A DNA stretch of 64,000 nucleotides from positions 237,849 through 301,848 of the forward strand of contig NZ_JOHS01000007.1 of assembly GCF_000725625.1 (NCBI RefSeq), read 5' to 3'. Of the stretch, positions 49,098 to 58,700 are shown one piece after another. Source of the stretch: Streptomyces sp. NRRL F-6676 (GTDB lineage Bacteria; Actinomycetota; Actinomycetes; Streptomycetales; Streptomycetaceae). The first letter of the stretch is position 1; each line of letters opens with the position of its first letter. The notes below the pieces were generated by a model that saw only the letters and a program-made list of their open reading frames with translations, did not search any database and was not told where the DNA came from. The translations under genes and the position numbers were made by a program.

Positions 49098-50487
49098 CAC
49101 CTCCCGTCCCCCGAGGGCCCGGCTCACCGGCGAGGACCACGCCCTGCTGCTGCGCCTCCTCGGCATCCCGACCGCCGGCCCGCTGGAGACCGGTGACACC
49201 GGGGCCGTACGGCTGTGGGAGGCCGGGCGCGCGTACGCGGCGGCGGCGCGGCGGTTCGGCATGTCGGTGGTCCGGCATGCGGCGCCGCCCGGGACCGTAC
49301 TGCTGCGGGACGACGTGCCCCTGCCGGTCCGGGAGGCCGCCGCGGACCCCGCCTTCCTGGTCTGCCAGCCGAGCCTCGTGCTGCGCCTCGGGCCGCCCCG
49401 GCTGCCGCGCGCGGCGACCGTGATGTTCAACGTCCACCTCGACACGGTGGCCGGCTGGTGGCCGCCCTCGTTCGACGGGGCCCGGTTCGGCGGGCGCGGG
49501 GCGATCGACGCCAAGGGGCCGGCGGTCGCCCTGCTGGCCGGCATCCGGGCGGCGCGTGCGGCGGAGCCGGCGGTGGGCGGGCGCATCGGGGTGCTGGTCC
49601 AGGCGGTGGCGGGCGAGGAGGGCGGTGCGATGGGCACGTTCGGCACCCGTCCGCTGGTCGAGCAGGGCTTCGTCGGACGGCTCAACGTGTTCTGCGAGCC
49701 GACCGGGCACCGGTATCTGACGCGGTCGACGGCCGGCATGACGGCGTGTGTGCGGGTGCGCGGCGAGGACGCGGTCGACGACCGACCCGAGGCGGGCCAC
49801 AACGCCACCGTGCTGCTGGGCTTCCTCGCCCACCACCTGGCGACGGTGCTGCCCGACCGGGCCCTGGGCACGCGGGTCTGCGTGGCCGGGCTGCACACCG
49901 GGGAGCGGCACAACAAGGTGTACGGCAGCGGGCAGTTGCTGCTCAACCTCGCCTACGCCGACCGGGAGCGCGGGCGGGCGGCCGAGGCCGCGCTGCGCCA
50001 GACGCTCCGCGAGGGCCTCGCCGCCTTCCGCGCCACCGCGCACGGGCGCCCCCACCTGGCCAGGACAGCCGACGACGCCGACGCGATCACCTCACTGCGG
50101 TGGCTCAAACGCGGGCTGCCCACGCTCACCGGCCCCACCGGCGACGCCGGCTGGGCCGAGCGGCTGCTCGCGGCGGAGTGCGGGCTGTCGCCATGGCCCG
50201 CCGACGAGCCCGCGTTCACGTGCGACGCCCTGTGGATGGGCGGCGTGCCCGACACGTACACCGCCGTCCTCGGGCCCGGCGGTCTGGACACCAACCGGGC
50301 GCACGCGGCGGGCGAGTACGCCGACCTCACCGAACTCGACCGGTACGCCGGCGAAGTGGCCCGCATCCTCGTCGCCTTCGCCCGCGGGCCCCGGAACGAG
50401 GAGCAGCCGCCGCCCACGCCCGGGGTGCCCCGGAGCCGTACGCCCGTCGATCCGGCGACCGACGACCCCAGTCCGCGCACACGTTGA
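49090..50487 (+). CDS. M20-family metallopeptidase / deacylase (ArgE/DapE-like)
   Basis: 465 residues. Metal ligands are intact: FNVHLDTVAGWW (HxD), GRGAIDAKGP (bridging Asp), VAGEEGGAMG (catalytic Glu pair), FCEPTGHRYL and a C-terminal NRAHAAGEYADL. A dimerisation-type insert lies in the middle. M20 enzymes hydrolyse amide bonds such as N-acyl amino acids. In this operon removal of an acyl group from an amino-sugar or amino-acid intermediate is plausible. The Pro/Arg-rich last 40 residues are probably disordered. Confidence 0.85.
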   Translation: MTDTSRPPRARLTGEDHALLLRLLGIPTAGPLETGDTGAVRLWEAGRAYAAAARRFGMSVVRHAAPPGTVLLRDDVPLPVREAAADPAFLVCQPSLVLRLGPPRLPRAATVMFNVHLDTVAGWWPPSFDGARFGGRGAIDAKGPAVALLAGIRAARAAEPAVGGRIGVLVQAVAGEEGGAMGTFGTRPLVEQGFVGRLNVFCEPTGHRYLTRSTAGMTACVRVRGEDAVDDRPEAGHNATVLLGFLAHHLATVLPDRALGTRVCVAGLHTGERHNKVYGSGQLLLNLAYADRERGRAAEAALRQTLREGLAAFRATAHGRPHLARTADDADAITSLRWLKRGLPTLTGPTGDAGWAERLLAAECGLSPWPADEPAFTCDALWMGGVPDTYTAVLGPGGLDTNRAHAAGEYADLTELDRYAGEVARILVAFARGPRNEEQPPPTPGVPRSRTPVDPATDDPSPRTR

Positions 50488-50500
50488 AAGGCAGGACGCC

Positions 50501-51715
50501 ATGACCACCTCCCGTTCCGGGACCACCGCCGTCACCCCGAAACCACGCCCGGCCGAGGTGCCCCCCGTGCCACTCGCGCCGGACTCGTCGTACGGCGGCG
50601 ACGTCCGCGTCCCGTACGACGGTCTGCGGGACTTCGTCACCGGGGTGTTCCGCTCCCGGGGGCTGCCCCCGGGCCGGGCCCGGCGGGCCGCCGAGGCGTT
50701 GTGCCACGGTGACCTCACCGGTTTCACCACGCACGGCGTCACCAACCTCGCCCGGCTCTACCTCCCCCTGCTGGACGGCGGCCGCTGCGATCCGCGCGCC
50801 GAGCCGGAACTGCTCGCCGACAGCGGTGCGGCCGTGCTGCTCGACGCGCGGAGCGCGCTGGGGCTGTGGTCGGCGACCGAGGCGATGAAGCTGGCGGTCG
50901 AGCGCGCCGGGGTGCATGGTGTCGGGCTGGTCTCGGTGCGCGGCGGCACCCACTTCGGGTGCGCGGGCCACCACGCGCTGCGCGCGGTGGAGCACGGCAT
51001 GATCGGCCTGGCCTCGTCCAACTGCGGACGGCAGCGCCTGGCCCCGCCGCCGGGCGGCGCCGCCCCGATGCTGGGCACAAATCCGCTGGCGCTGGCGGCA
51101 CCCGGGGGCGCGCACCCGCCGTTCGTGCTGGACATGAGCACGACCGTCGTACCGACCGGCCGTATCCGCGCCGCCGCCCGCGCGGGCGAGCGCGTCCCGG
51201 AGGGCTGGCTGGAGGACGCGGACGGCGCGCCGGTCACCGACCCGGCGGCGTACGACCGGGGCGAGGCCCGGCTGCGCTGGCTGGGCGGCTCCCCGGAGAC
51301 GGGCGGCCACAAGGGCTACGGGCTGGGGCTGCTCGTGGAGGTGCTCTCCGCGCTGCTGCCGGGCTCCGGCCTCGGCCCGCACCGCGACACCTCAGCACAG
51401 CCCGACGACGACGTCGGCCATCTGCTGCTGGCGGTGGCCCCCGGTCGTCTGCGCGCCGAGAGCGACTTCCTGGAGGCGGCCACCGGCCTGTTCGGCGCGC
51501 TCCTGGACTGCCCACCGGCACGGACCGACGAACCTGTCTCCTACCCGGGCCACCGCGAAGAGCAGCGCTCCCGGCACCGCCGCGCACACGGCGTCCCGCT
51601 CACCGCCACCCTGCACCGCGAACTGCGGGAGGTGGCGGACCGGTTGGCCGTGCCCTTCCCCGCACCGGTGCCGGACCCGGCCGGCCCCGCCGACCCGAAG
51701 GGGGGCCCGGCATGA
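50501..51715 (+). CDS. Ldh2-family (malate/L-lactate/ureidoglycolate) NAD(P) dehydrogenase
   Basis: 404 residues. Ldh2 marks: LCHGDLTGFTTHGVTNLARL (about 67-86), AVERAGVHGVGLVSVRGGTH then FGCAGHHALRAVEHG with the catalytic His, MLGTNPLALAAPGG, VLDMSTTVVPTGRI and HKGYGLGLLVEVLSALL. These enzymes reduce 2-keto acids or oxidise 2-hydroxy acids, and some act on ketimines. It is about 50 residues longer than usual, with extra tails at both ends. The stop overlaps the next gene as ATGA. Confidence 0.86.
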   Translation: MTTSRSGTTAVTPKPRPAEVPPVPLAPDSSYGGDVRVPYDGLRDFVTGVFRSRGLPPGRARRAAEALCHGDLTGFTTHGVTNLARLYLPLLDGGRCDPRAEPELLADSGAAVLLDARSALGLWSATEAMKLAVERAGVHGVGLVSVRGGTHFGCAGHHALRAVEHGMIGLASSNCGRQRLAPPPGGAAPMLGTNPLALAAPGGAHPPFVLDMSTTVVPTGRIRAAARAGERVPEGWLEDADGAPVTDPAAYDRGEARLRWLGGSPETGGHKGYGLGLLVEVLSALLPGSGLGPHRDTSAQPDDDVGHLLLAVAPGRLRAESDFLEAATGLFGALLDCPPARTDEPVSYPGHREEQRSRHRRAHGVPLTATLHRELREVADRLAVPFPAPVPDPAGPADPKGGPA

Positions 51716-52680
51716 CACCACCGCGTCCCCCTCTCCGCGTCGGGATGATCGGGCTCGGGGTCATCTCCCGGTTCTATCTCGCCGCGCTGGAACGTTCCCC
51801 GGACGTGGAGCTCGTGGCCGTCTGCGACCGCGATCCCGCCGCCCTCGCGGGGCTGCCCGCGCATCTCGAACGGCACACGGACCACCGCGGGCTGCTGCGG
51901 GAGGCCGAGGTGGACGCCGTGGTCGTCAATGTGCCCAATGACGCGCACTTCCCGGTCTGCCGGGACGCGCTCGCGGTGGCGCGCGCGGTGTGCGTGGAGA
52001 AACCGCTGGCGACCACGGTGGCCGACGCGCGGACGCTCGACCGGTATGCCCGGGAGCGCGGGGTGCCGTTGTTCACCTCGTTCCACCGGCGCTACAACGA
52101 TCCCGTCCGCGCCCTGCTGCGCCGGCTGCCGAAGGGCGTACCGGTGGAGTCACTCACCGTCCGCTACAAGGAGACGATCGAGGAGCACGCGGGCCGTGAC
52201 CGCTGGTATCTGGACCCCGACCGCTGCGGGGGCGGCTGTCTCGCGGACAACGGGCCCAACGCCCTCGATCTCGTCCGCCTCTTCCTCGGCGAGGACATAC
52301 GCGTGGAGGACGTGGACCTCGACCGCGACGCGCAGGGCGTCGACCGTGCCGCGCGGGTCTCGCTGCGGGCGCCCGTGAGCGGCGCGCGGGCACGGGTGGA
52401 GCTCGACTGGTCCTACCCCGGCGAGCGCAAGACGGTCGAGGCGCGGCTGGCGGACGGCCGGGGGGACGTGGCCGACATGCTCGCCGGGCACACCGAGTTC
52501 AAGGGGTCGCTGTGGCACGAATACGTCGGCGTGCTGCGGGAGTTCGTACGCGTGGTGCGGGGGGACAAGGGCCCGGAGGCCGGAGGCCCCGCGCCGGACG
52601 GACTGGCCGTCGCCGAGCTGGTCGCCGCCTGCTACGCGGCGGCGGACGGTGCCCCGGACCGAGAGGAGACACCCGCGTGA
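51712..52680 (+). CDS. Gfo/Idh/MocA-family oxidoreductase 2
   Basis: 322 residues. RVGMIGLGVISRFYLAALE, LVAVCDRDPAALAGLPAHLE, VVVNVPNDAHFPVCRDAL and the EKP motif in CVEKPLATTVADARTL (about 97), then the substrate segment CGGGCLADNGPNALDLVRLF. Closer to the standard family layout than oxidoreductase 1. Coupled by 4-nt overlaps to the genes on both sides (ATGA and GTGA), so stoichiometric co-production is expected. Probably acts on a keto-sugar or cyclitol intermediate. Confidence 0.86.
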   Translation: MTPPRPPLRVGMIGLGVISRFYLAALERSPDVELVAVCDRDPAALAGLPAHLERHTDHRGLLREAEVDAVVVNVPNDAHFPVCRDALAVARAVCVEKPLATTVADARTLDRYARERGVPLFTSFHRRYNDPVRALLRRLPKGVPVESLTVRYKETIEEHAGRDRWYLDPDRCGGGCLADNGPNALDLVRLFLGEDIRVEDVDLDRDAQGVDRAARVSLRAPVSGARARVELDWSYPGERKTVEARLADGRGDVADMLAGHTEFKGSLWHEYVGVLREFVRVVRGDKGPEAGGPAPDGLAVAELVAACYAAADGAPDREETPA

Positions 52681-53132
52681 ACCCCGCGGAGGACGGTGCC
52701 AAGCGCGTCGTCCACGGCCCCCTGGTGAAGGTTCTCACCCACCGCCTCGACCGGCGCGGGATGTCGCTGGAGCCGTACGCCAGCCGGTGTGTGCGGCGCG
52801 GCGAGGTGCACGAGCTGGTCACCACCGACCACACGGACACCTCGGCCGGTGCCCGGGTGGACCGGGTGGGTTTCCTCGGCTTCGTCGAACTGGCCTGCGC
52901 CGGCGTGCTGGACCGCGGGGACACGGTCCTGGCCGGGGGCCTGCCGATCGGCACGGTGCTCGGTTTCGACGCCTGCCACTTCCCCAACCACTACAACATC
53001 CTCATCCGCGCCCCCCGGCCCGTGACGGGCCTCGAACTGTCACTGGCTCCGGAGACGGAGATCCGGTTCGAGTGCGCCTCGTCGCGCGCGCCGGGGACGG
53101 CCGCGGACGGGCTCAGCGCGCTCCTCGGCTGA
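52677..53132 (+). CDS. small conserved protein, DUF6917-like, function unknown
   Basis: 151 residues, no membrane segment. It reads VVHGPLVKVLTHRLDRRGMS, LVTTDHTDTSAGARVDRVGF, FVELACAGVLDRGDTVLAGG and FDACHFPNHYNILIRAPRPV. I recall the name DUF6917 for such actinobacterial proteins but cannot verify it. Conserved His, Asp and Cys (DACHFPNHYN) could bind metal or act as catalysts. It is the last gene of the operon, coupled to oxidoreductase 2 by a GTGA overlap, so a role in the same pathway is very likely. Confidence 0.75.
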   Translation: MNPAEDGAKRVVHGPLVKVLTHRLDRRGMSLEPYASRCVRRGEVHELVTTDHTDTSAGARVDRVGFLGFVELACAGVLDRGDTVLAGGLPIGTVLGFDACHFPNHYNILIRAPRPVTGLELSLAPETEIRFECASSRAPGTAADGLSALLG

Positions 53133-53793
53133 GGCCGGTGTCGACGAGGGCGGCGAAGGAACGGTCGCCGCCGTAGTCGAGTTCATGGCGTTCGAGCACC
53201 CGGGAGCCCGGCAGCAGATCGAGGAAGTGGCTCAGCGGCCGCAGCCGCGAGAACCGGCCGACGGGGACGGCCGCGTGCTCGTACTCGATGAGCAGGAGCT
53301 GCCGGGTGCCGAGGGACAACGTGCGGAAGAGGGCGGCCAGTTCGGCGTCGTCGAGGAGGTGCATCAGCACCCACACGCACACCGTCACATCGGCCGGGCG
53401 GCCCACCAGCCGGTCGACCTCGTCCAGGGTCAGGTCCTGGGCGCGGAGCCGGTGGAGCGTCACGTTGCCGAGTCCGGCGCAGGCCGCGCGGGCCGACTCC
53501 AGCATGCCCGGTGTCATGTCGAGCGCCGCGACCCGCCCGGCCGCCGCCGCGAGGGTGGGGGTGAGCCGGCCGATGCCGCAGCCGATCTCGACGACCGAGC
53601 CGATACCGTCGGGCAGTTCCTGTCCCGCGCGCTTCAGCAGCCGGGCGAGCGTGCGCCGGGTCTCGTCGGTGACCGCCTCGCCGAGCTCGGGCGGCTGCTG
53701 CGCGCGCATCACCCGCGCGAGCCCGTCACGCCGCGCACGCGCGCGCCATTCCTGGGCGATCTCTTCCGGGGAGGGGGGCGTGGTGTACGTCAT
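53113..53793 (-). CDS. class I SAM-dependent methyltransferase
   Basis: 226 residues. Motif I SVVEIGCGIGRLTPTLAAAA (about 75-94), acidic loop VAALDMTPGMLESARA, then VTVCVWVLMHLLDDAELAAL and RQLLLIEYEHAAVPVG. Small-molecule methyltransferase fold. ATG 53793 lacks a good ribosome site. Its end overlaps the unknown-function gene by 20 bp (convergent). It may belong to the biosynthetic locus as an oppositely transcribed tailoring gene, or stand alone. Confidence 0.85.
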   Translation of the reverse strand: MTYTTPPSPEEIAQEWRARARRDGLARVMRAQQPPELGEAVTDETRRTLARLLKRAGQELPDGIGSVVEIGCGIGRLTPTLAAAAGRVAALDMTPGMLESARAACAGLGNVTLHRLRAQDLTLDEVDRLVGRPADVTVCVWVLMHLLDDAELAALFRTLSLGTRQLLLIEYEHAAVPVGRFSRLRPLSHFLDLLPGSRVLERHELDYGGDRSFAALVDTGLSRGAR

Positions 53794-53868
53794 GTGGAGA
53801 TCAACGACGTTCGCCCCGAAAAGGAACCGGACATCGTTCCCCGGCAACGTCCTTGACGTGCACACCTC

Positions 53869-53898
53869 TTGACCGACCGATTGGTTCAGTCCAATAGT
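53869..53898 (+). promoter_or_regulatory. sigma70-type promoter of the GH64 gene
   Basis: TTGACC (53869-53874), an 18-bp spacer and AATAGT (53893-53898). The predicted start near 53905 falls inside the first LacI-type operator. TTGG and CCAA flank a 6-bp gap within the spacer. Confidence 0.6.
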
Positions 53899-53901
53899 GG
53901 G

Positions 53902-53932
53902 GAGAGCGCTCACTCCCCTTGAGAGCGCTCTC
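53902..53932. promoter_or_regulatory. two LacI-type operators
   Basis: GAGAGCGCTC (53902-53911) and the perfect 12-bp palindrome GAGAGCGCTCTC (53921-53932) lie 19 bp apart directly after the -10 box. They resemble the GGGAGCGCTCCC-type sites bound by CebR and other LacI-family sugar repressors of Streptomyces. Confidence 0.7.
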
Positions 53933-53977
53933 ACCCACGGCACTCTCCACCCCACACTCACTCCCCAGGAGCCCGTC

Positions 53978-55642
53978 GTGCTCTCCCGTCGTGCCCTTCT
54001 CACCGCCGCGGTGGCCACCGCCGCCGCGCTCCCCCTCGCGGCCGCCGGCACCGCCAGCGCCGCCGCCAACCTCCCCCTCGTCCTGGCCAACAACTCCGGC
54101 AGTTCCGCGCAGGTGTACGCCTACGTCACCGGCGCCGACACCTCCGGCTGGCCCGGGTTCGTCACCGCCGACGGCACCTTCCACCGGCTGGCGGACGTCT
54201 CCGCCGTGCAGACCCCCACGCCCGACTACTCCATCGCCCTCGGCGGTTCGGGCTCCTCGCCCGTCCGGCTGACGCTGCGCGACTACGTCATCGGCGGCCG
54301 GGTCTGGTTCTCCGTCGGGAAGAAGATCCAGTTCTTCGTCAACCCGGCGAGCCTCAACGGGGGCAAGCCCGGCCTCGTACAGCCCGGCTTCACCAGCAAC
54401 GACCCCAACTGGACCACCAACTGGGGCTTCGCCGAGTTCACGTACAACTCGGCCAATCTGTACGCCAACATCAGCTACGTGGACATGGTCGCCCTGCCGA
54501 TCTCGATGTCCACCACCGGCGCCGCCGGCAACCAGTCGGTGCCCGCGCTGCCCTCGACCGCGCTGGCCAGCATCGCCTCGGGCCTGCGGTCGCAGCACTC
54601 GGCGGACGGGGCCCCGTGGGACCGGCTGGTCGCCACCGACTCCTCCGGCGCGGTCCTGCGCGTCCTGGCCCCCTCGCACGCCCCGGCGGACTTCGGCTCG
54701 TACTGGAACCCGTATCTGACCCGTGTGTGGGACTACTTCCGCAGCAACACCCTCACCATCGACGGCCAGGGCTCGATCGGCGCGTACTCGGGGCGGGTCA
54801 GCGGTGACGTCCTGACCTTCTCGGGGCTCAACACCAACGGGGTGCCGTTCACCAAGCCCTCCGCCGCCGACATCTTCGGCTGCGCGAGCGGCCCGCTGTA
54901 CAACTCCGGGGCCGACGCGCGCGGTGCCGTCGCGGCCCGGCTCGCCGCCGCCCTCAACCGCTCCGACCTGCTCGTGCCGGGCGGCGCCAACCAGCCGAGC
55001 GGGGTGCGGCCCGACCAGTACTACACGGAGTCGATCACCAACCACTACGCCCGGCTGGTGCACAAGTACTCGACCATCGGCTACGCCTTCCCCTACGACG
55101 ACGTCGGCCCCACCGGCAGCGCCCCGGTCGACGGGCACCTCCAGGACCCGGCGCCCACCTCCTGGACCCTCACCCTGGGTGCCGGCTCCGGGAACTCGGG
55201 CGGGGGCGGGGACAACGGCGGGGGCGGCGGCACCAGCGCCTACGCCACCGTCCAGGCGGAGAGCTACAGCTCCCAGAGCGGCACCCAGACCGAGAGCTGC
55301 TCCGACAGCGGGGGCGGCCAGGACGTCGGGTACCTCGCGGCCGGTGACTGGCTGAAGTACGCCTCGCTGGACTTCGGCAGCTCCTCCCCCACACAGTTCG
55401 TGGCCCGCGTCGCCTCCGGAGTGGGCGCCGGGGTGAGCGGGGCGATCCGGGTGCGGGTGGACAGCGCGACCGGGCCGCAGATCGCGGAGATCGACCTCGG
55501 TGACACCGGCGGCTGGCAGAGCTGGCGCACGATCCCGGCCAACGTCACCCGCTCGGTGACCGGCGTGCACGACGTCTACCTCACCTTCGCGGAGAGCAGC
55601 GCGGATTTCGTCAACGTCAACTGGTTCACGTTCACCAAGTGA
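53978..55642 (+). CDS. secreted GH64 beta-1,3-glucanase with C-terminal CBM6
   Basis: 554 residues. GTG 53978 (AGGAG site) starts a twin-arginine-like signal, LSRRALLTAAVATAAALPLA with cleavage near ASAAA. The GH64 thaumatin-like glucanase domain (about 30-395) includes NLPLVLANNSGSSAQVYAYV, WGFAEFTYN, NISYVDMVALPISMS and FGSYWNPYLTRVWDYF. A Gly-rich linker (SGGGGDNGGGGG) joins a CBM6-type carbohydrate-binding module (VQAESYSSQSGTQTE, GYLAAGDWLKYASLDFG, ending VNVNWFTFTK). It should release laminaripentaose-type products from beta-1,3-glucan, for example fungal walls. LacI operators predict induction by sugar. Confidence 0.9.
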   Translation: MLSRRALLTAAVATAAALPLAAAGTASAAANLPLVLANNSGSSAQVYAYVTGADTSGWPGFVTADGTFHRLADVSAVQTPTPDYSIALGGSGSSPVRLTLRDYVIGGRVWFSVGKKIQFFVNPASLNGGKPGLVQPGFTSNDPNWTTNWGFAEFTYNSANLYANISYVDMVALPISMSTTGAAGNQSVPALPSTALASIASGLRSQHSADGAPWDRLVATDSSGAVLRVLAPSHAPADFGSYWNPYLTRVWDYFRSNTLTIDGQGSIGAYSGRVSGDVLTFSGLNTNGVPFTKPSAADIFGCASGPLYNSGADARGAVAARLAAALNRSDLLVPGGANQPSGVRPDQYYTESITNHYARLVHKYSTIGYAFPYDDVGPTGSAPVDGHLQDPAPTSWTLTLGAGSGNSGGGGDNGGGGGTSAYATVQAESYSSQSGTQTESCSDSGGGQDVGYLAAGDWLKYASLDFGSSSPTQFVARVASGVGAGVSGAIRVRVDSATGPQIAEIDLGDTGGWQSWRTIPANVTRSVTGVHDVYLTFAESSADFVNVNWFTFTK

Positions 55643-55663
55643 GGTGAGCCGGCGGAGGAGACG

Positions 55664-55718
55664 GCGGCCGGCCGGTTCCCGCGCACACATGCCGTGTGCG
55701 GGGAGCCGGCCGGCCGTC
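55664..55718. terminator. long bidirectional stem-loop between the glycosidase genes
   Basis: GCGCACAC (55681-55688) and GTGTGCG (55694-55700) flank the loop ATGCC. CGGCCGGCCGG-type sequence on each side extends the stem to over 20 bp with few mismatches. It serves the converging GH64 and GH92 genes. Confidence 0.75.
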
Positions 55719-55736
55719 GTGTGTCCGCCGCGCCGG

Positions 55737-58700
55737 TCAGGCGGGCAGTGTCCACTTCTGGGCGGCGCTGCCGTTGCACTCGTAGAGCTGGAGCTGAGTG
55801 CCCTCGGTGGTGGCCGAGTTCGGCACGTCCAGGCAGAGCCCGGAGTTGCCGTTGATCAGCTGCCCCGAGGAAGTCGCCCGCCACTGCTGGGCGTTGGTCC
55901 CGTTGCAGGTGTACAGCTGCACCTTGGTGCCGTTGGTGGTGCCGCTGCCCGCGGCGTCCAGGCAGCCTCCCTTGACGCGCAGCGTGCTGTCGGCGGCCAC
56001 CGTCACCGTCTGGGCGTCACTGCCGTTGCAGCCGTAGAGCTGGATCGGCGTGCCGTTGGCCGTGGCGCCCGCCTTGTCGTCCAGGCAGAGCCCGGAGCCG
56101 ACGCCCGCGGTGACGGCGCCGGAGCGGGCGGCCGGAGCCGCGGGCAGGGTCCACTTCTGGGCGGCGGTGCCGTTGCAGTCGTGGATCTGGAGGTGGGTGC
56201 CGTCGGTGGTGGCCGAGTTCGGATCGTCCAGGCACAGACCGGAGTTGGCGTTCACGAGCGAGCCGTCGGCCCCCGCCGACCAGACTTGCGCGCCGGTGCC
56301 GTTGCACGTCCACAGCCGGACCGCGGTGCCGTTGGTGGTGCCGCTGTTGGCCACGTCCAGGCACTTGCCGAGCGCGCGCAGGGTGCCGTCACCGGCGACC
56401 GTCCAGTCCTGGGCGTAGGTGCTGTCGCAGCCCCAGAGCTGTACGGCGGTGCCGTCCGCGGTACTGGAATGGTCGACGTCCACACACAGGTCGGAGCCGA
56501 CACCCGCGGTGAGAGCGCCGGCCCGCGGGCTCGGCGGGGCGACGACGGAGCCGTGGTAGGAGGGCGGTGCCGCGCTCGCCGTGCTCGCCCAGGAGGTGTT
56601 GGCGGTGGTGCCGAGGCGGTAGGTGAGGGTGCCTCCTTCACTGAGGGCGTCGGTGGGTGCGTACGCGTTGTTCCAGGCCGAGCCGTCGAAGGTCGCGGAC
56701 TGCACGTAGGGCGCGTTGTCGGCGGCGCCGTCGCCGTTGATCGTCAGCGTCCTGCCCGAGGGCAGGGTGACGACGGCCTGCGGGAACAGCGGGGAGCCGA
56801 GGGCCAGATCGTCGGTGCCGGGGGTCATCGGGAACATGCCGAGCGCCGACCAGACGTACCAGGCGCTCATCGCGCCGAGGTCGTCGTTGCCGTCGGCGAG
56901 ACCGGCGGGGGTGTTGGCCCAGATCTGGTCCTGGACGGAGCGCACGGTGGCCTGCGTCTTGTACGGCTCACCGATGTAGTCGTACTCCCAGGGCAGTTCG
57001 ATGCTGGGCTCGTTGCCGACCCAGGCGTAGCCGTTCGCGCCGGTGTAGCTGCGCAGCACGGTGTCGAGGTAGTCGCTCATCACGGCGTCGCCGCCCTTGG
57101 CGGCGGCCAGTCCGGCCACGTCGAAGGGGACCATGCCGGTGTAGATCCAGGAGTCGGCCTCGACCATGTCGGTGCCACTGGTGGGGTCGAAGCCGCCGGT
57201 CCAGGTGCCGTCGGCGTTGCGCGGCTGGACGAAACCGGAGGCCGGGTTCAGCGTGCCGCGCCAGTCCTGCGCGCGGTTGGCGTACGTGCGCTGGTCGGCG
57301 GTGGCACCGAGCGCGCCGGCGAACGCGGAGAGCGCGAAGTCGGCGGTGTTGTACTCCAGCGTGGTGGCGACGGGGCCGTAGAAGTTGCAGCAGCCGTAGC
57401 TGCCGTCGTGCGGCTCGTAGCCGGGGGTGTCGAGGTAGTTCAGGCCCGGCCGGTCGTTGTTGGTGGTGCTCGCCTGCTTGACCAGGCCCTCCAGCGCGGC
57501 CGAGGTGTCGAAGTCGCGGGCGCCGAAGGCGTGGTAGTCGGCGATGATGGCGGCCGCCGGGTCACCGACCATGACGTAGGACTCGCCGTTGTTCTCCGAC
57601 CACTTCGGGAAGATGCCGGTCTGCCGGTAGTCGTCGACCATCGACTGGGCGGTGTCCGAGGCGACTTGGGGACTGACCAGCGCCTCCAGTTGTGCCTGGG
57701 AGCGGTAGATGTCCCAGCCGGAGTAGTTGGCGTAGGCGGCGTCGTGACCGGAGTCGACGGTGTGTGTCCTGCCGTCGAAGCCGTAGTACTGCCCGTCCGT
57801 GTCGCTGATGACGTTCGGGTGCAGCAGCGAGTGGTAGAGCGCGGTGTAGAACATGGTCTGCTGGTCGGTGGTGCCGCCGGAGATGCCGATCTTTCCGAGC
57901 GCGCCGTTCCACGCTGTGTGGGCGGCGTTCCGGGTGGCGTCGAAGTCCCAGCCCGGCGCCTCGGCGGTGCGGTTGGCGACGGCGCCCGCCACGGAGACGT
58001 AGGAGACGCCGACCTTGGCGCGTACGGCCTGGCCGGACGTGGTGTCGAAGGTGACGCGGGAGTTGGCGCCGGAGGTGCTCTGCGCGGTGAACGGCCGGTC
58101 GAACACCATGTCGAAGTAGACGGTGTAGGTGTTGCCCGCACCGCAGAACTTTCCGCTGGTGACCTGGCCGCTCACCTCGGTGCTGGAGACGGCGGTGAAC
58201 TTGGTGTTCGAGCCGCCGTTCTGGCTGCTGCCGAGCTTGAACAGCAGGTTGGCCTGAGCGGTGGAGGGGAAGGTGAAGCGGGCCATGCCGCTGCGGGTGG
58301 TGGCGGTCAGCTCGGTGGTCACCTTGTTGTCCAGGGCCACCTTGTACGAACCGGCCGTCGCGGACTCGGCGGAGTGCGCGAAGGAGTCCCGGGCGCCGTA
58401 GTCGACCGCGCCCACGGTGGGCAGCACGGGTATGTCACCGGCGGCGCCGCAGCCCGGCCCGGCGATGTGGGTGAGGCTGAAGCCGGTGATCGAGGAGTCC
58501 TTGTACTCGTAGCCGCCGCCGGGCGGCCGCGAGGGGGTGTCCGGGCTCCACTGGACCATGCCGAACGGGACGTCGGCGCCGGGGAAGTCGTTGGCGTCGT
58601 TGGACGTGCCGATGAACGGGTTGACCAGGCTCGCGGGGTCCGTGACGGCCGCCGCCCCGGCCGCCGCCGTCTCGGCGGACACGGCCGAGGCCTGGACGGG

